Notes: a model not told the origin generated them from the sequence alone. Numbered from the stretch's first letter, positions 42,721 to 54,786 are shown. The stretch: DNA of 64,000 nucleotides from Ursus arctos (GCF_023065955.2 NW_026622808.1:70513975-70577974); one strand, 5' to 3'. Numbers and translations: made by a program.

Positions 42721-43409
42721 TAAGCTGTAGAATGGGCTAATGGTGTTTATTTCCTGCAGTGGTAGGAAACTTCAAATGAGATTTATAGAAATGAAATGAA
42801 GTTTTATTTGTGTAATTGCATTGTCTAAAAAGACATAGAAGATTTTTCTTCAAATTTGAAATATTTTTCATTCTCTGGCTTAAAACATGGTCCACTTTGC
42901 AAATCCTGATGGTAGCACCTGGGTAAGAAAGGCAGTCTTCCGTCTGGGCAGCTCTAACCACAGCCTTGCCAAGGGAGAGAAGCATATGCATTTCATCACC
43001 AGCAAAGAAAGTGTGGTTTCAGTCGGGAGCCACAAACCACAGTGCAGAAGGGCAGTGCTGGGATGGCAGGCCCAGGGAGGGCACTTTGAAATACTGTGCA
43101 AAGATTTTTCCTTGCTGGGGGGCCTGGGGTCCTATAACCTTCCATCCATTGATGCTCAAGCCTCCCCAGCCTCTGGTGGGAAGAGAAGAACCCAGTGGAG
43201 AATAAAGAAGTTGTCTGGGTTCACGAAAGAATGAGCGCAGATGCAGTCTGAGAAGGGAGGGAAGATCCAGGCACTTAGCTCTTCCAAAGCTGAATTTAAT
43301 AAGTAGGGGTCAAGAAATTGTAGAGATGGAGACAAGTTAGTGGTTTGTGGGAGTTGGGGCTGATGGGGGGGGAGGGGAGGTGTGGCCATAAAGGGCAGCA
43401 CGAGGGAGG
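42721..43409. other. Unassigned interval with a G-rich patch
   Basis: An open frame of 115 codons (42,887-43,234) lies inside, with another plus frame overlapping. No product is recognised. Four G-runs occur at 43,348-43,380. Confidence 0.3.
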
Positions 43410-43633
43410 GACAGTTCAGTGTCTTGATGACATCTACACATGTGATAAGAGACACAGAACTAGACAGGCACACTGTATCAATGTCTGTGTCCTGGTTTCC
43501 ATATGACACTTCAGTTACATAAGATATAACCACTGGAGGACAGAGGGAGAAGGGGACAGGGTCTCTTTGTACTATCTTTGTACTTCCTGTGAATCTATAA
43601 TCATTTCAAGATTGAAAAGTTAAAAAAAAAAAC
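43410..43633 (+). mobile_element. L1 3' UTR end, sense, with A tail
   Basis: gtgtcttgatgacatctaca, cactggaggacagagggaga, ctttgtactatctttgtact, tcctgtgaatctataatcat and ttcaagattgaaaagttaaa with an A11 tail match the end of an L1MA/MB-type 3' UTR. Confidence 0.8.
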
Positions 43634-44817
43634 AGTAGTGAGCTAAGCTTGGAGTGCTGAACGGAGAGATCTTTATAATAAGCCACTGAATTGGGAAGAA
43701 GGATGAGATTTATGAGTTTTTGCCAAATGCAACCCCAGTGGGTAAAGAAGCTGGACAAGGTTGGCAAGAGGGGACGGAGGCTGAGACTGCCTGGGTCCCG
43801 GAAAAGGGTCCGGCATCTCCCTCCTTCCAACTTTACCAGTCCAGGGACTGGGCAAAATGCTAGGAATCTGTGTAGGTTGAGAAGGCTACGTGCCTCTTAG
43901 AGACATCTTGTATTCTACCTGGCACCAATACCCTGTCCTTTGATCAGTGTGGTATTAGGGTGAAAGGCCTGAGGGAGGCTCACAGAGCCCCCCACACCTT
44001 TGGGGAAACAGCCAATGTCACCTGAACTCCAGAGGGAGTGTGGAAGAGCTGATGGCCCAATAGGCGGGTAGTGGCTAAACACAGGCTGAGAAGCCCTCTG
44101 GACCACAAGCCATGGAGTGGTAAGGACATGAGTAGTGGACACCAGCTCCCCAATGCCAAAAATACCAGGGCCAAGCCCCAATCAGCAGGTGCCAACCTGT
44201 AGTATCCAACACCAGGCAATATAAGCAACCCTCATAAGAGGCTGCAGGTAGCCCAAGGCAACCCACACCTCTCTTGATGCAAGAGAAGAAAGAAAAGGGA
44301 GAATAATTTGACAGAATATTCACCCAAAAAAGATAAAGTTTGAAAAGTAACTGTCACATTAAAAATGTTAAGATTAAGTGTGTTCTGCTGAAGACAGAGT
44401 TATCTCAGGATACGAGAGTAGGGTAGGACAGGTAGGGGAGATAGCTGGGGTCTCATTCACAGGACCAGCCTTCACACCAGGCCTTCTTGTGATTCTGGGG
44501 CACAACCAGCCAGCCAGCTCCCTCCTCAGGGCTCCAGACCCTTCATTCAATGGAGCATTCAGCAGCTTTCAGAATGTTCAAGGCACTTCAAACAGGTCCA
44601 AAGGCAATGCTAAGATGGTTCCCTCATACCTGGTTCTGCTCCAGTGTTTCTGACATGACAGAAGGGCCCCATTATGTGTGTGTGCAGGGCAGAAGTCAGG
44701 GACCACCTCTGACATCTCCATTGCTTGCCCTTTACCCCCAACCCATCTCCTTCTCTCCAAATATGCTGCCCCCAGCCCCATGATCTCCTTGTTTGGATTA
44801 AAGACTCCTACAATATA
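43634..44817. other. Unassigned interval
   Basis: Short overlapping frames on both strands (60-90 codons). No repeat wording is recognised with confidence before the L1 tail at 44,818. Confidence 0.3.
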
Positions 44818-44885
44818 CACAAACATTGAATATTAAGTTGTACACCTGAAACTAATATAACATTATATTTCAATTATACCCCCCC
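44818..44885 (+). mobile_element. L1 3' terminal fragment, sense
   Basis: gaatattaagttgtacacct, gaaactaatataacattata and tttcaattataccc match the last bases of a carnivore L1 3' UTR (gttgtacacctgaaactaatataatattg). It is a very short, 5'-truncated copy. Confidence 0.75.
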
Positions 44886-45189
44886 GCCAAAGAGTCTCTT
44901 AATTTGTATCTACATGTTTGTGGTGCTGTTTTCCTGCCTGAGAAAAGTTACGATCATTCCTTGGTAGAAACTAAGAGCTGATAATTAAATTTCCCTAATG
45001 TTTCAAAACTGTCTTGATCACAATTAGTTGTTATATCTGAACAGGGTCCATACATTACATGTAGTTGTTATGTCTCTTGTTTGGAAAAGTCCCTACTCAT
45101 GTGTTTTGCTTTGTGCCAATGACATGTTGCAGAAACCAACTCAGTTGTTCTGTAGATGTTCTCACATCCTGGTTTGTCTTTTTGCTCCC
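44886..45189. other. Nothing recognised
   Basis: AT-rich DNA. A weak frame starts at 45,028 and runs into the L1 below. No separate feature is seen. Confidence 0.3.
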
Positions 45190-46400
45190 TTATGGTATCT
45201 TAAAACAAATGGTGCTGGGAAAACTGGTATCCACATGCAAAAGACTGAAGTTGGAACCTTACCTTACACCATATACAAAAATGGACTCAAAATGAATCAA
45301 AGACCTAAAATTACAAAATTCTTAGAAGAAAGCATAGAGGAAAACATTGTAACATTGTACTTGGCAAAAATTTCTTAGGACAACCAAAGTAAAAATAGAT
45401 AAAGTGGACGGTATTAGAGTTTAAAACTTCTGTGCATCAAAGGACACAAGCAAAAGGATCAAAAGGCAACCAATGGAATGGGAGGAATATTTGCAAACCA
45501 TATATCTAATAAAGGGTCACTATCCAGAATATATTATAAATTCCTACAATTCAAAAACAACAAAAATGGTTTTTAAGAGGAGCAAAGGACTTGAATAGAC
45601 ATTTCCCCAAAACAGATATACAAATGGCCAAAAGCACATGAAAAGATGCTCAACATTGCTAACCATTAGGGAAATGCAAATCAAAACAATGAAATATTAT
45701 CTCACACCCAGTAGGATGGCTACTATAAAACAAAGAAAACAAAACAGCCAACAATAACAGGCGTTGACAATAATGTAGAGAAATTGGAACCCTTGCACAC
45801 TGCTGGTGGGGATGTGAAATGGGGCAGTTGCTGTGGAAAACAGTATGGAGGTGCCTCGAAAAAAAATTCTACTTCTGGGTACATACCCAAAAGAATTGGA
45901 AGCAGGATCTCAAAGAAATATTTGCATGTTCAAAGTAGCATTATTCACAACAGCTAACATGTGGAAGCAACTCGAGTATCCTTCGACAGCTGGATGGATA
46001 AGCAAAATGTGGTCTACACAAACAAGGAATATTATTCAGCCTTAAGAAGGGAGGAAATCCTGTCACATGCCACCACATGGATGAACCCTGAGGACGTGCT
46101 GCTCAATGAAATAAGCCAGTCACAAAAGGACACAGACTGTAGGATTCCACTATGTGAGGTACCGAAGTCAAATTCACAGAGACAGAGAGTAGGATGGTGG
46201 GTGTCAGGGGCTGAGGGAGGAGAATGAGGAGTTAGTGTTTAATGGGGACAGAATTTGTTTGGGAAGTGACGTTCTAGAGACAGATGTTGGTGATGGATGC
46301 ACCACACTGTGAATGCCCTGAAATGTCACAGAAGGGTGCACTTAAAGTGACGAAGATGATAAATTTCATCTTATGTTTATTTCACTGTTATGAAACATTT
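45190..46400 (+). mobile_element. L1M element, sense, ORF2 C-terminal third and 3' UTR
   Basis: caaatggtgctgggaaaact, gaagttggaaccttacctta, gacctaaaattacaaaattc, gaggaatatttgcaaaccat, cacctggactgaatagac-type text, aaaagatgctcaacattgct, cccttgcacactgctggtgg and gggtacatacccaaaagaat follow ORF2 in order. The frame 45,961-46,227 contains YYSALRREEILSHATTW and EDVLLNEISQSQKD, the conserved C-terminus. The 3' UTR ends near 46,400 (gataaatttcatcttatgtt). Internal stops break the rest. Confidence 0.93.
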
Positions 46401-46569
46401 TGGGGGAGAAAAAAAAGAATGATCTAGTAGATTTTCCCAAAACCATTCTGTGATTCTTTGCCTGTAAACTACTAGGTTTATATTGAGTGCTTTGTACTAT
46501 ACATGTAAACCTAAAAACATGCAAACTTGTTAAACTCTAGCAAATAAACCTTTCAATTAAAAAAAAAAT
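46401..46569 (+). other. Possible short retroposed 3' end with AATAAA and A tail
   Basis: AATAAA at about 46,543-46,548 is followed after about ten bases by an A9 run, the layout of a reverse-transcribed mRNA 3' end. The 150 bases upstream are not recognised. It could also be an L1-related tail. Evidence is thin. Confidence 0.25.
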
Positions 46570-47119
46570 GCCAGACCAGTAGCCTCCATCCTGAATCTTC
46601 CAGAGAAGGACTTCTTAGGATAAATGTCCATACTGGTCAGAGGCTGAATGTCCCTCTTTATTAGGTCATAGACATGCAAGCCAGGATCCCAATTTGGTTG
46701 ACCAAGTGTCCTCTGGGCATGGTCACCTGGCCTGGAGGGGCTATTGGTTACAGCTGTCCTGGGGTGGGACAGGCAGAGGTACAGGAGAACTGTGACTGCA
46801 AACTAATGGGACAGTAGGAAATGTAAATATACATGGGTCGGTTACGCACAATACAGTGCTAAGAGATGTGCAGATCTCTGAGTAATGGAAGACTGTAAAG
46901 AAAAATGCAATTAGCCAGAACGGCCAAAACTGGACACAAAGACTCAAAAAAGCCTTTGAGTAGACCATAGCATGAGAAAGGTGAAACCAAGTCTAAATAA
47001 CATTCCTGAAAAGCTCTGGGCCTGATGGTTTTATGAGCCAGGCTCTTTGCAACTTTCAAATAATCGCTGTGTAGTAGTCACACCCTGTGAACATATTCCG
47101 TATTCACGTCCAGCCGTGG
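46570..47119. other. Unassigned interval
   Basis: Short overlapping minus-strand frames (66-75 codons) show hydrophobic but unrecognised text. No repeat is called. Confidence 0.3.
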
Positions 47120-47285
47120 CTGGGCTCCCAAGTGTGGTTGGTTCTCAAACAAGCAGATGGGTATTAGTAGGGAACTTGCGAGAAATGCAAACTCTCCACC
47201 CCACCCCACACCCATAGAATCAGACATTCTGGGGCCGAGGCTCAGCCCTCTGTATTGTAACAAGCCCACCTGGCTACATGAAGGC
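47120..47285. repeat. MER5-like (hAT-Charlie) fragment
   Basis: agtgtggttggttctcaaac, gagaaatgcaaactctccac, cacacccatagaatcagaca, ttctggggccgaggctcagc and aacaagcccacctggctac follow MER5-type wording. Confidence 0.6.
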
Positions 47286-47489
47286 TGAGGACCCCTGGGG
47301 CTGAGGGAACATCCCTACTGCATGGATTTCTTATCAAGCCTTACCTGGGTATGACGGATTCTAATTCCCCCTCATGAAGCTGTGCAGCCAGTTCTTTGTG
47401 TCTTTAGATTGAACACCTCATTCTTAATCAAAGAGAATTTTCAGTCCGTTTATTTGCAATTTCTCAGGTTCGTAATTTGAATAGCAGTA
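47286..47489. other. Nothing recognised
   Basis: About 200 bases of unremarkable DNA. Confidence 0.3.
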
Positions 47490-47800
47490 TCCTCATCAAA
47501 TGATTTCTTTTATTTTTAAAATACCAAACTAATAGATCCTTGTTATCAAAAATGGAAGATGCATATAAGCGGAAACAAGAAAATTATGATTAGTCATAAT
47601 TCTACCTCCCAAATATAATCTGTGTCATCTTTTTGGTACGCACAGTTCCAGACCATTTTCTTATGCACAGATACATTTCTTTCACTCACCAAAAAAGGGA
47701 CTGACTTGTATTAACTGCACTATAACTTGCCTTTTTTATTTCATAATATATCATGAACAATTTTCCTTGTTAATCAATAAACTTTTATTAGCTTTCTCAA
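47490..47800. repeat. Possible L1-derived AT-rich fragment
   Basis: cataatatatcatgaacaat, tttccttgttaatcaataaa and ataattctacctcccaaata resemble an L1M 3'-region repeat (atatatcatggacatctttcc..., aatcccaccacccagagataacc). Weak. Confidence 0.35.
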
Positions 47801-47844
47801 AGCTCTTACTGTATAATTTTCTGAACCCATCTCCTATTGTTAGA

Positions 47845-47915
47845 ATTGATTAAATGAGTTCGTATTTGGACAGTGCCTGACACCTGGGAAGTGCTACATA
47901 AATAATTGGCCTCGA
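47845..47915 (+). repeat. MIR 3' end, sense
   Basis: tgattaaatgagttcgtatt, tggacagtgcctgacacctg and gaagtgctacataaataatt match the MIR tail (attaaatgagttaatac..., cagtgcctggcacatagtaagcgctcaataaat). Confidence 0.75.
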
Positions 47916-49929
47916 AATGTGTTCATCAAAAAGCCACAAAAATACAGAGAAGCTGGCAAATCTACAATCGTAATGGAAGAGTTTTAACACTTCCTGGAAA
48001 CTACAAATCAAGTACGCGCAAAACTGAGAAAGCTGTGAGGATTGGAATAACCCCTGGATGTCTTCACTGCCTCTGCAGAGCTGCGTTCTCCTGTAGACCT
48101 CTCTCATGGTGCCCTTCTTCTACACGCCCCTGTCCCACGCCCCTGCATGTGCCCTCCCAGCCACACCGACACCCACCTGGCTCCCCAGGCTGCAGCCAGG
48201 TACGCCGCTCGGAAATTCAAACCTGCACTCATCTCTGCTCCTAACCCCAACTCCACCACGGCTTCTTTATCTGGGCGCACAGGCCCCTGGAAGGTGGGAC
48301 CGCCTGCCTGTCCGACCACCCCCAGCAAACTCGCCTTGGGCTCCAGCCACGCTGGCCCTTTGGGCTCCTGGAAGGGGTCTGCTCCTGCCCTGGGGCCTTG
48401 GCAGCTGGGCTTCCCTCTGCCCACAAGGTGCCTACTCCCCACCCAGCAGGGCTGACTTTCACTCTGTCTTCAGCCCCCTGGCTGGTCATCTTTCCCAGAC
48501 CTCTGATAACTAGGTCAGTTGCATAGTCTGGACCTTCTCATTGTCAGCATCCAACCCAATCCTGTCTGTACCTTTATTTCTGGGATAAACAGTTTGCTGG
48601 ATCAATCCAACCAGCTTCTTGCATGTGACTGAGCCATGTGCAGGCACCACTCGACAGGGTCCTATCATGTCTTTCAGAGTCAAATCAGGTGGCCTGGCCC
48701 CGCGCTCCTCACATGACAGGCCGTGGCCCACCTGCCTTTTATAAGCATACCAGATGTAGGGCCAGCTCGCGGGCCGCTGGGAAACCACGAGCTGCAGGTG
48801 GGTGTGGCCCCTCCCTCCCTCCTGGTCTGTGAGGAGGTTGGTGCGTTGCCTGGCCTGGGAGGACGGCACCGCCTGGGGGCTCCCAAGACCGCAGGCTTCT
48901 CCTCGGAGAGCGGAGAGCGTTTCAGCACTAAATAAACCGGGTGTGTGTGGGTTCTGAGGCTTATGCAGGGGAGAGAGAGAGCAGCTTTTGTCTGGTGGAA
49001 GTGGGTCCTTTCCCCTTTGTCTTGTCTGCTGGCCACGGCTAACCTTGTGCGTCCCACCCCCCTCCCCAGCACCGAGGCGCTCTCATCAGTCCCGCCTATT
49101 CCCACACCCTCTTGCTCCCTCCCTGCTAATTGGCTCTTTATCTCTGTCACAACCCTCCTCCTCATTCTTCAAACAAAACTCTCCCTCACCCTCCCCGGCT
49201 GCCAGCCTACCTGACTGCCCCCTCGGTGTTTCTGAATTGCTCACAGTTAGAGCCCACGGTGGTTTCTCCGTCAGGGAGGAGATCCATCTGGAGCCCAAGA
49301 CTCTCTTATCCCAGAAGGCTACCGCCTTTCCGTCAGTCTGCCTGCAGATGCCAGCCCCAAATCTCTGTCCCCCCACATCCCTGGAGTGCCTTTCAGGGGT
49401 CCCCTTCCTCACACAGCTTCCTCTTCCCTATTCATAATGTACGATTAAGGGAGGGAAGCAATTTGCCTGGGGGTGTGTGTGTGTCACATGTTAAGCTCTG
49501 ATCACTTGCTGTTAAATGGCCCTGTAAAGAGATCCTGTCCATTTTGCTCCCACTAGGAAAGAATTAGACCAGTTTTCCCACCTTCTCCCCAACACTCAGT
49601 ACTATCTTTGTACTTTGAAATCAATCTTTTAAACCGTGTCCAGTCTGATGGTGAAAAATGAGAGCCTCCTCTTTTGTTTGGCTCTGCCTGATAATCAATT
49701 TCCTACATTTAAGCAAATAGTCTTAAGGAGTTGATGTGGAAAGGAATCTTCCCCATCATTCCCTCTTTCCCAGGGACAATTCCTTGCACCTCTGTTAGCT
49801 AATTACTTTGGTACCTACCTCTGTAGTTGCACAGAGCAAGCCAGTACTTGGATTTTCAGTTCTAGGCACTACAGCTGTAGCGGTTTCACGGCCCTGCCCC
49901 TCCCACCGCGTCTCCTCAATATGTTCACG
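47916..49929. other. Unassigned GC-rich interval
   Basis: Many overlapping frames lie on both strands (up to 161 codons minus, 48,680-49,165; 149 plus, 48,988-49,437). None shows a domain. CpG dinucleotides are somewhat more frequent near 48,700-48,930 but do not reach an obvious island by eye. A (GT)n run of six units lies at about 49,473-49,484. Confidence 0.35.
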
Positions 49930-51280
49930 CACATCAGGGCTTCTCCCGGTCTCACCTTCCTGAAGCGTTTTCTCCAGGAATCTTCTAGACTGGCTTGGCT
50001 CATAGCTGTCCCCCGGGGACCTCTCTGTTTTCCTGGTCTTCCTCTTTCTCAGCAGACTCCCTCATTCTGCTGTAGCGTATCCTCCAGCAGCTTTCTGAGA
50101 AAGGCGGCCTCGGAGGTGACCTTTGACCTCTTGCGTGGCTTAGAGTATCATGACTGCATCCTCACCACCTACATTTTACCTAGGTTTAGAACTCTGGGCT
50201 AGAACACAACGTTCCGTTAGAATTTTGAAAGCCCTCTTTCCTTCCAGCTTTCAGGACAGGTATGGGAGTGTGAAGCCATTCCAGTTCCAAACCTTGGTAT
50301 TTGTTTCCTCTGGGGACTGCAGGGTTTCCTTTGTCCCCAGTGTCCCCAAATTTCCCGATCGTATACTTGGCGTAGGTCTGTTTCCACCTACCTGCTGGGC
50401 CCTGGGTGGGTCCCGTGCCCTCTAGAAAACCGCCCTTCAGGTCGGGGAAGTTGTCTTGATCCGTGTCCTTGATGACGTCTCCTCCAGTTTTTATTCTGTT
50501 TCGAGAATCCCTGTCATTCAGATGTTAGACCTCTAGTGACACTTTCATTTCCTTATTTTCTCTCCCGTTCTGCACTTTAATACTTCTGTTCAGTTTTCTG
50601 GGGAGACACCTCCCACTTTATCTTCCAACGCTTACGCTTTTCATCTTAGCTATCCTAGTTAATTTGCAAGCTTCTTGCTCTGAGAGGTTTTTAAAATAGT
50701 ATCCTGTTTATATTTTAAGAAAACAGTCTTACCTCTCTGAGGATATTAATTTTCTGTGTTTTTTCCCGTCTACATTGTCTTTGTCGTCCAAGTCGCCTTA
50801 GTTCTTGATCTTTGAGGTAGCAGAGATATCTGATATTATAGTGTGTAATACATAATATCTCGTGTGTGACAGGCTTTCCTCCGAAGTCTAGTGAAACTTG
50901 GCTGCTGGCTCACAGTTAGGAGTGGGCGGCAAAGAGCGGCTTGGAAGTCCTCAGCCTGTGAGTGTGGCTTCCAGTGACGGCTGGGCCTGTCTTTGAGGGA
51001 CCACCAAAGTTACCACCTCTGGATCCTTCCTTTTGGCCTGGTCATGCTTTCCAGAGAAGGCCCTGCCATTCTCCTGCCCCAAGGGGAAAGGGTGGCATGC
51101 AGGGAACTGAGAGAAGGCGAGAACTGGAGTCTGGGCAGAATGCGAGCATCTGTTCACTCCCCGACCTCTGCCTCCATTTTCAGTGCAGAGAAGAAAAGTC
51201 TAGTCTCCTTTGCTGGGAGCAGGGGAAATGTCTCCATTCCAACTGCTTGTCAGAGAGTCTTTGAAAACTCAACCAATCTT
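49930..51280 (-). mobile_element. HAL1/L1-like element, antisense, ORF1 and 5' region
   Basis: Plus-strand landmarks in order are: ttagaattttgaaagccctc; ggagtgtgaagccattccag; ggtatttgtttcctctgggg; ctttgtccccagtgtcccca; cattcagatgttagacctct; ttatcttccaacgcttacgc; atagtatcctgtttatattt; ctctctgaggatattaattt; ctacattgtctttgtcgtcc; gacaggctttcctccgaagt; cttggctgctggctcacagt; ctctggatccttccttttgg. This matches a familiar mammalian repeat in order across about 1.3 kb. The ORF1-type identity is inferred from its likeness to the copies at 57.9 and 60.2 kb. No intact frame. Confidence 0.6.
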
Positions 51281-51689
51281 CTGCTTTTATCCCCTACCTT
51301 ATCCCACTTCCACACCACCTCCAACCTCACCTGATGCCAGAAACTTGAGGTGCTCTCAGAGGTTCTCCGGTGGCCTTGTGGCTTAGGACTCAGCTCCTTG
51401 TCTTCCTCCCCCAGCTGGGGTTCAGTTACTGTGTGGCCCCCTGCTTTCTCACTTCCCAAATCTCATTCCTGCTTCCTCTCTCACGATCATTGTTCTTGCA
51501 GGCTGATGCCTTTCCGAAACTCCCTTTATCCTTGTCTGAGTGGGGTGGGGAGAGGGCACTAGCAACTGTATCCATTCAGCCTGCTGTCCAGCTCATTCCT
51601 TTCAGTTGCATTATTTCATTACTTATACATTCGAACACCTTTTCAGATGCTATTGTCCTCTTGTCTCCCATCCCACCTCTGCAACTTTT
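51281..51689. other. Unassigned interval
   Basis: Pyrimidine-rich DNA with overlapping plus frames (70-108 codons). Nothing is recognised before the antisense L1 that follows. Confidence 0.3.
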
Positions 51690-51882
51690 TTTTTAAATAC
51701 AGCAGTATTAAATCTAGTCACCATGCTGTATATTTCATCCCTAAGACTTACTTATTTTACAACTGGAGATGTGTAACTTTTGACCCCCTTCACCCATTTT
51801 ACACTCCCCCCCACTCTGCCTCTGGCAACCACCAATCTGTCCCCTGTTTCTGTGAGCTTAGTTTTGTTTGGTGTGGTTTTTA

Positions 51883-52086
51883 TTTTATTTTATTTTTAAA
51901 GATTTTATTTATTTATTCGACAGAGATAGAGACAGCCAGCGAGAGAGGGAACACAAGCAGGGGGAGTGGGAGAGGAAGAAGCAGGCTCATAGCAGAGGAG
52001 CCTGATGTGGGGCTCGATCCCATAACGCCGGGATCACGCCCTGAGCCGAAGGCAGACGCTTAACCGCTGTGCCACCCAAGTGCCCC
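51883..52086 (-). mobile_element. CAN-SINE (SINEC), antisense, inside L1, perfect target duplication
   Basis: TTTTATTTTATTTTTAAAGA tail, cgacagagatagagacagcc, gaggaagaagcaggctcata, gtggggctcgatcccataac, gccgaaggcagacgcttaac and a reversed head ending caagtgcccc. The 14-mer tggtgtggttttta is found at 51,869-51,882 and 52,087-52,100. Confidence 0.97.
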
Positions 52087-52253
52087 TGGTGTGGTTTTTA
52101 GATTCCCACATAGAAGTGAGATCATATGGTATTTTTTCTTCCTCTGGCTTATTTCACTTAGCATCATGGCCTCAAAGTCCATCCATGTTGTTGCAAATGG
52201 CAAGATTTTATTCTTTTTTTATGGCTGAATAAGGTTCCGTTGTGCATGTATGT

Positions 52254-52273
52254 GTGTGTGTATATACACACAC
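52254..52273. repeat. 20-bp perfect palindrome in a TG/TA/CA tract
   Basis: gtgtgtgtatatacacacac reads the same on both strands. It lies inside the antisense L1 as a local microsatellite expansion. Confidence 0.9.
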
Positions 52274-52960
52274 CACATCTTCTTTGTCCATTCATCCATC
52301 AGTGGCCACTTCTAGATCTTGACTATTATAAACAATGCCGCAGTGAACATGGGGGTGCATATGTCTTTTTGAGTCAATGTCTCTGTTTTCCTCAGATGCG
52401 CACCCAGAAGTGGAATTGCTGGATCATACAGTAGTTCAAGTTTATAATCCATTTGGAGTTAATTTTTGTGTATGATGTAAGATAGTGGTTTAGTTTCATT
52501 CTTTTTATGTGACTGTCCAGTATTCCCAACACTATTTATTGAAGAGACTGTCCCTTCCCCCATTGTATATTCTTGACTCCTTTGCTGTAAATTAATTGAT
52601 CATTAATGCACAGGCTTATTTCTGGGCTCTCTATTCCATGGATTTATGTGTCTGTTTTTATTCTAATACTGCACTATTTTGATTACTATAGCTTGGTAAT
52701 ACTGTTTGAAATCAGGGAGTGTGATGTCTCCAGCTGTGTTCTTTCTCAAATTTGCTTTGTCTATTTGTCTTTTTTGTGTTTCCATGAAAATTTAAAATTG
52801 TTTGTTCTATGAAAAATGCCATTGTACTTTTGCTAGGGCTTGCACTGAATCTGCAGGTTGCTGTAGGTAGCATGGACATTTTACCAATATCAATTTTCCA
52901 ACCCACAAGCACTTTTTTCAACCCACAAATGGCTTTTGTTTTAGGTTTCCCCATTTCTCA

Positions 52961-53784
52961 ATGGACTTGAATCTTCTTATTCATTACTAAGAATTTTTAT
53001 TCCCTCCATCACTGGACATCATGTCTATCTGTCCCCATTTTACTTATTGGGGAAAATTTTTCTTAGGTGGTGCAAGCCTGTTCAGAGGTTCCCCATGCTC
53101 TGTGCAGTGAAGGCTGAATCCAGGCCAGGTGGGTAGTGAGGCTCACATGTGCACAGCATGTGTGGGTTCATCTGGTCCATTTGCTGCTGGGGCCTCTTCG
53201 TTCTGCGCTTCATCACCAGCCCTTATTGCCTCTGGCATCCATGGAAACACCTATTTAAACATCTGCATTCCCACCTGGATCCTGTTCATAGTCTAATTCT
53301 GCTCTGCATCTCAACATCAAGTCCTCAGGTGTGCAGGTCGAATCACAGCACATCTCTGCTACCTAGAGAGCAGCTGACTGCTCCCTCTGCCAGGCCCTCT
53401 GCCCATTCCCTCCCATGACTGCCTTCATGTCCTTACCGTTCTACCCACTCGGGGGGCAGGGATGAGCACAGCTGTGCTCTTACCTCCAGTATGGCCTGCT
53501 GGCTGGTCCCTCAAAATGTGTCCTGGAGGGAAGGGAACAGGATGGAGCACGCTGCTTCTTTACCCTCTGACTTTTTCTTGCGGTCGCCCTTAGAATTTAG
53601 TCTGAGGAAGGTAGGAGGGGGAGAAAGTGTGTCAGTCATCTATTGCAAAACAATGCTGTGTAACAATAACAACAGAAGCTTCTCTGTAGCACACAGTAAA
53701 TGTCTCCTAGCTTACAAACAGCCGGTTCTGCTCCACTTAGCTCTCCTCCCAGCTGGGCTCCAGCAGGCCCTACAGCTCAGCTAG
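52961..53784. other. Unassigned interval
   Basis: Frames of 89 and 97 codons (53,149-53,418 and 53,491-53,784) show no recognisable family. 53,636-53,700 (ctattgcaaaacaatgctgt, gtaacaataacaacagaagc) resembles the start of the unassigned repeat at 10,985. Confidence 0.3.
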
Positions 53785-53900
53785 GCCAGTTCTTCCCAGC
53801 AGTTAGTGTGCATGAGAATCGCCTGGAGAGTGTGCTCAGCCCCCCAGATTCCAGGCTACACTGCCCAAGATTCAGTGGGACTGAATCCACCTCTCCGGGG
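53785..53900. repeat. MER5-like (hAT-Charlie) fragment
   Basis: gtgtgcatgagaatcgcctg, gagagtgtgctcagcccccc and agattccaggctacactgcc follow MER5A wording (gtgcacattagaatcacctggggagc...). Confidence 0.6.
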
Positions 53901-54786
53901 CCCACGCACACCTACCGGTCCACTGGCTCTGGGCTGACCCATAACCAGTGGGGTGCTCAGCTCTGTGCTCATTCTCTTACACTCTCTCAGCATGTTCTCA
54001 CAGCAATCACAGAGGGTCTGGCCGGATTGAAAGAGCCCCTCTGAAACCCTATGTTCACATCATACTTACCCATGTCCCTTGAGCCTGGAGCCCGAGTGGG
54101 TCACCTGGGGTGGGGCTATAGGGAGAAGGAAGAATTGAGGCCTTGAATGCCATCAGCTGCCCTGGGAAATGTGGAAGAAAACTGACTCACACAGAACTGG
54201 TTGTCCTCCCCTAGCCCATTGTCTCCCCCTGTTCTCGGTGCGTCTGTGGGTCCATCTCTACCCAGGCTCATTCTGGACTCCTTCTTCAACACCTGCTTGC
54301 TAAGGACTCCGGTGTGGTCTCCTAAAAGCTGAAGCCCCCCCCCCCCACTTCTCTCCCTGCCCACTGCATCCCCTTAGTTTGAAGGACTGTCACCTCTCCC
54401 TTAAGTTGCTGCTACAACCCTTCCCTTCCTTCCAGGCTGATCTCTACCCATCAGCGGGAGTGCATTTCTGAAATATGGCCCTGACCTTGGCACACTTCTG
54501 CTTATCACTGACTTGCTGAGGAAGGCTCCAGGAGGGGGGGCGCCTGGTCTAGGGAGGGTGTTGAAAGGGTGGAGGGGTACCTTCTCCCTCTCCAAGGAGA
54601 GCCCCTTATTCTGCCCATTTCCATGATGTTTCTGATTTGGAATTTGTCTCATATTTTTCTTCCTTGTACCAACCAACCCAGGTCTCTCTGGAGCCTGACC
54701 ATTAATCCTCTCAGGTCCCTGTTTTCCACATTGGGGTGGGGGCAGGGGGTTCATAGGGACAGGAAAGGACAATTAAACTCAAAGAA
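53901..54786. other. Unassigned interval
   Basis: GC-moderate DNA with a C10 run near 54,336-54,345. Frames of 80-120 codons lie on both strands without recognisable motifs. Confidence 0.3.

Larger units (their letters stand above)
51690..52960 (-). mobile_element. L1MA-type element, antisense, 3' UTR and ORF2
   Basis: cagcagtattaaatctagtc, atttcatccctaagacttac, tctggcaaccaccaatctgt; after the SINE gatcatatggtattttttct, tatttcacttagcatcatgg, ccatccatgttgttgcaaat, ctttgtccattcatccatca, gtggaattgctggatcatac, tattcttgactcctttgctg, ctctctattccatggattta and gattactatagcttggtaat. This is a continuous antisense L1 3' UTR-to-ORF2 walk, relatively well preserved. Confidence 0.95.

Noticed and set aside
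45028..45378. 116-codon open frame as a gene
   Set aside because: Its second half is L1 ORF2 sequence and the first half is unassigned AT-rich DNA. It is a chance join.
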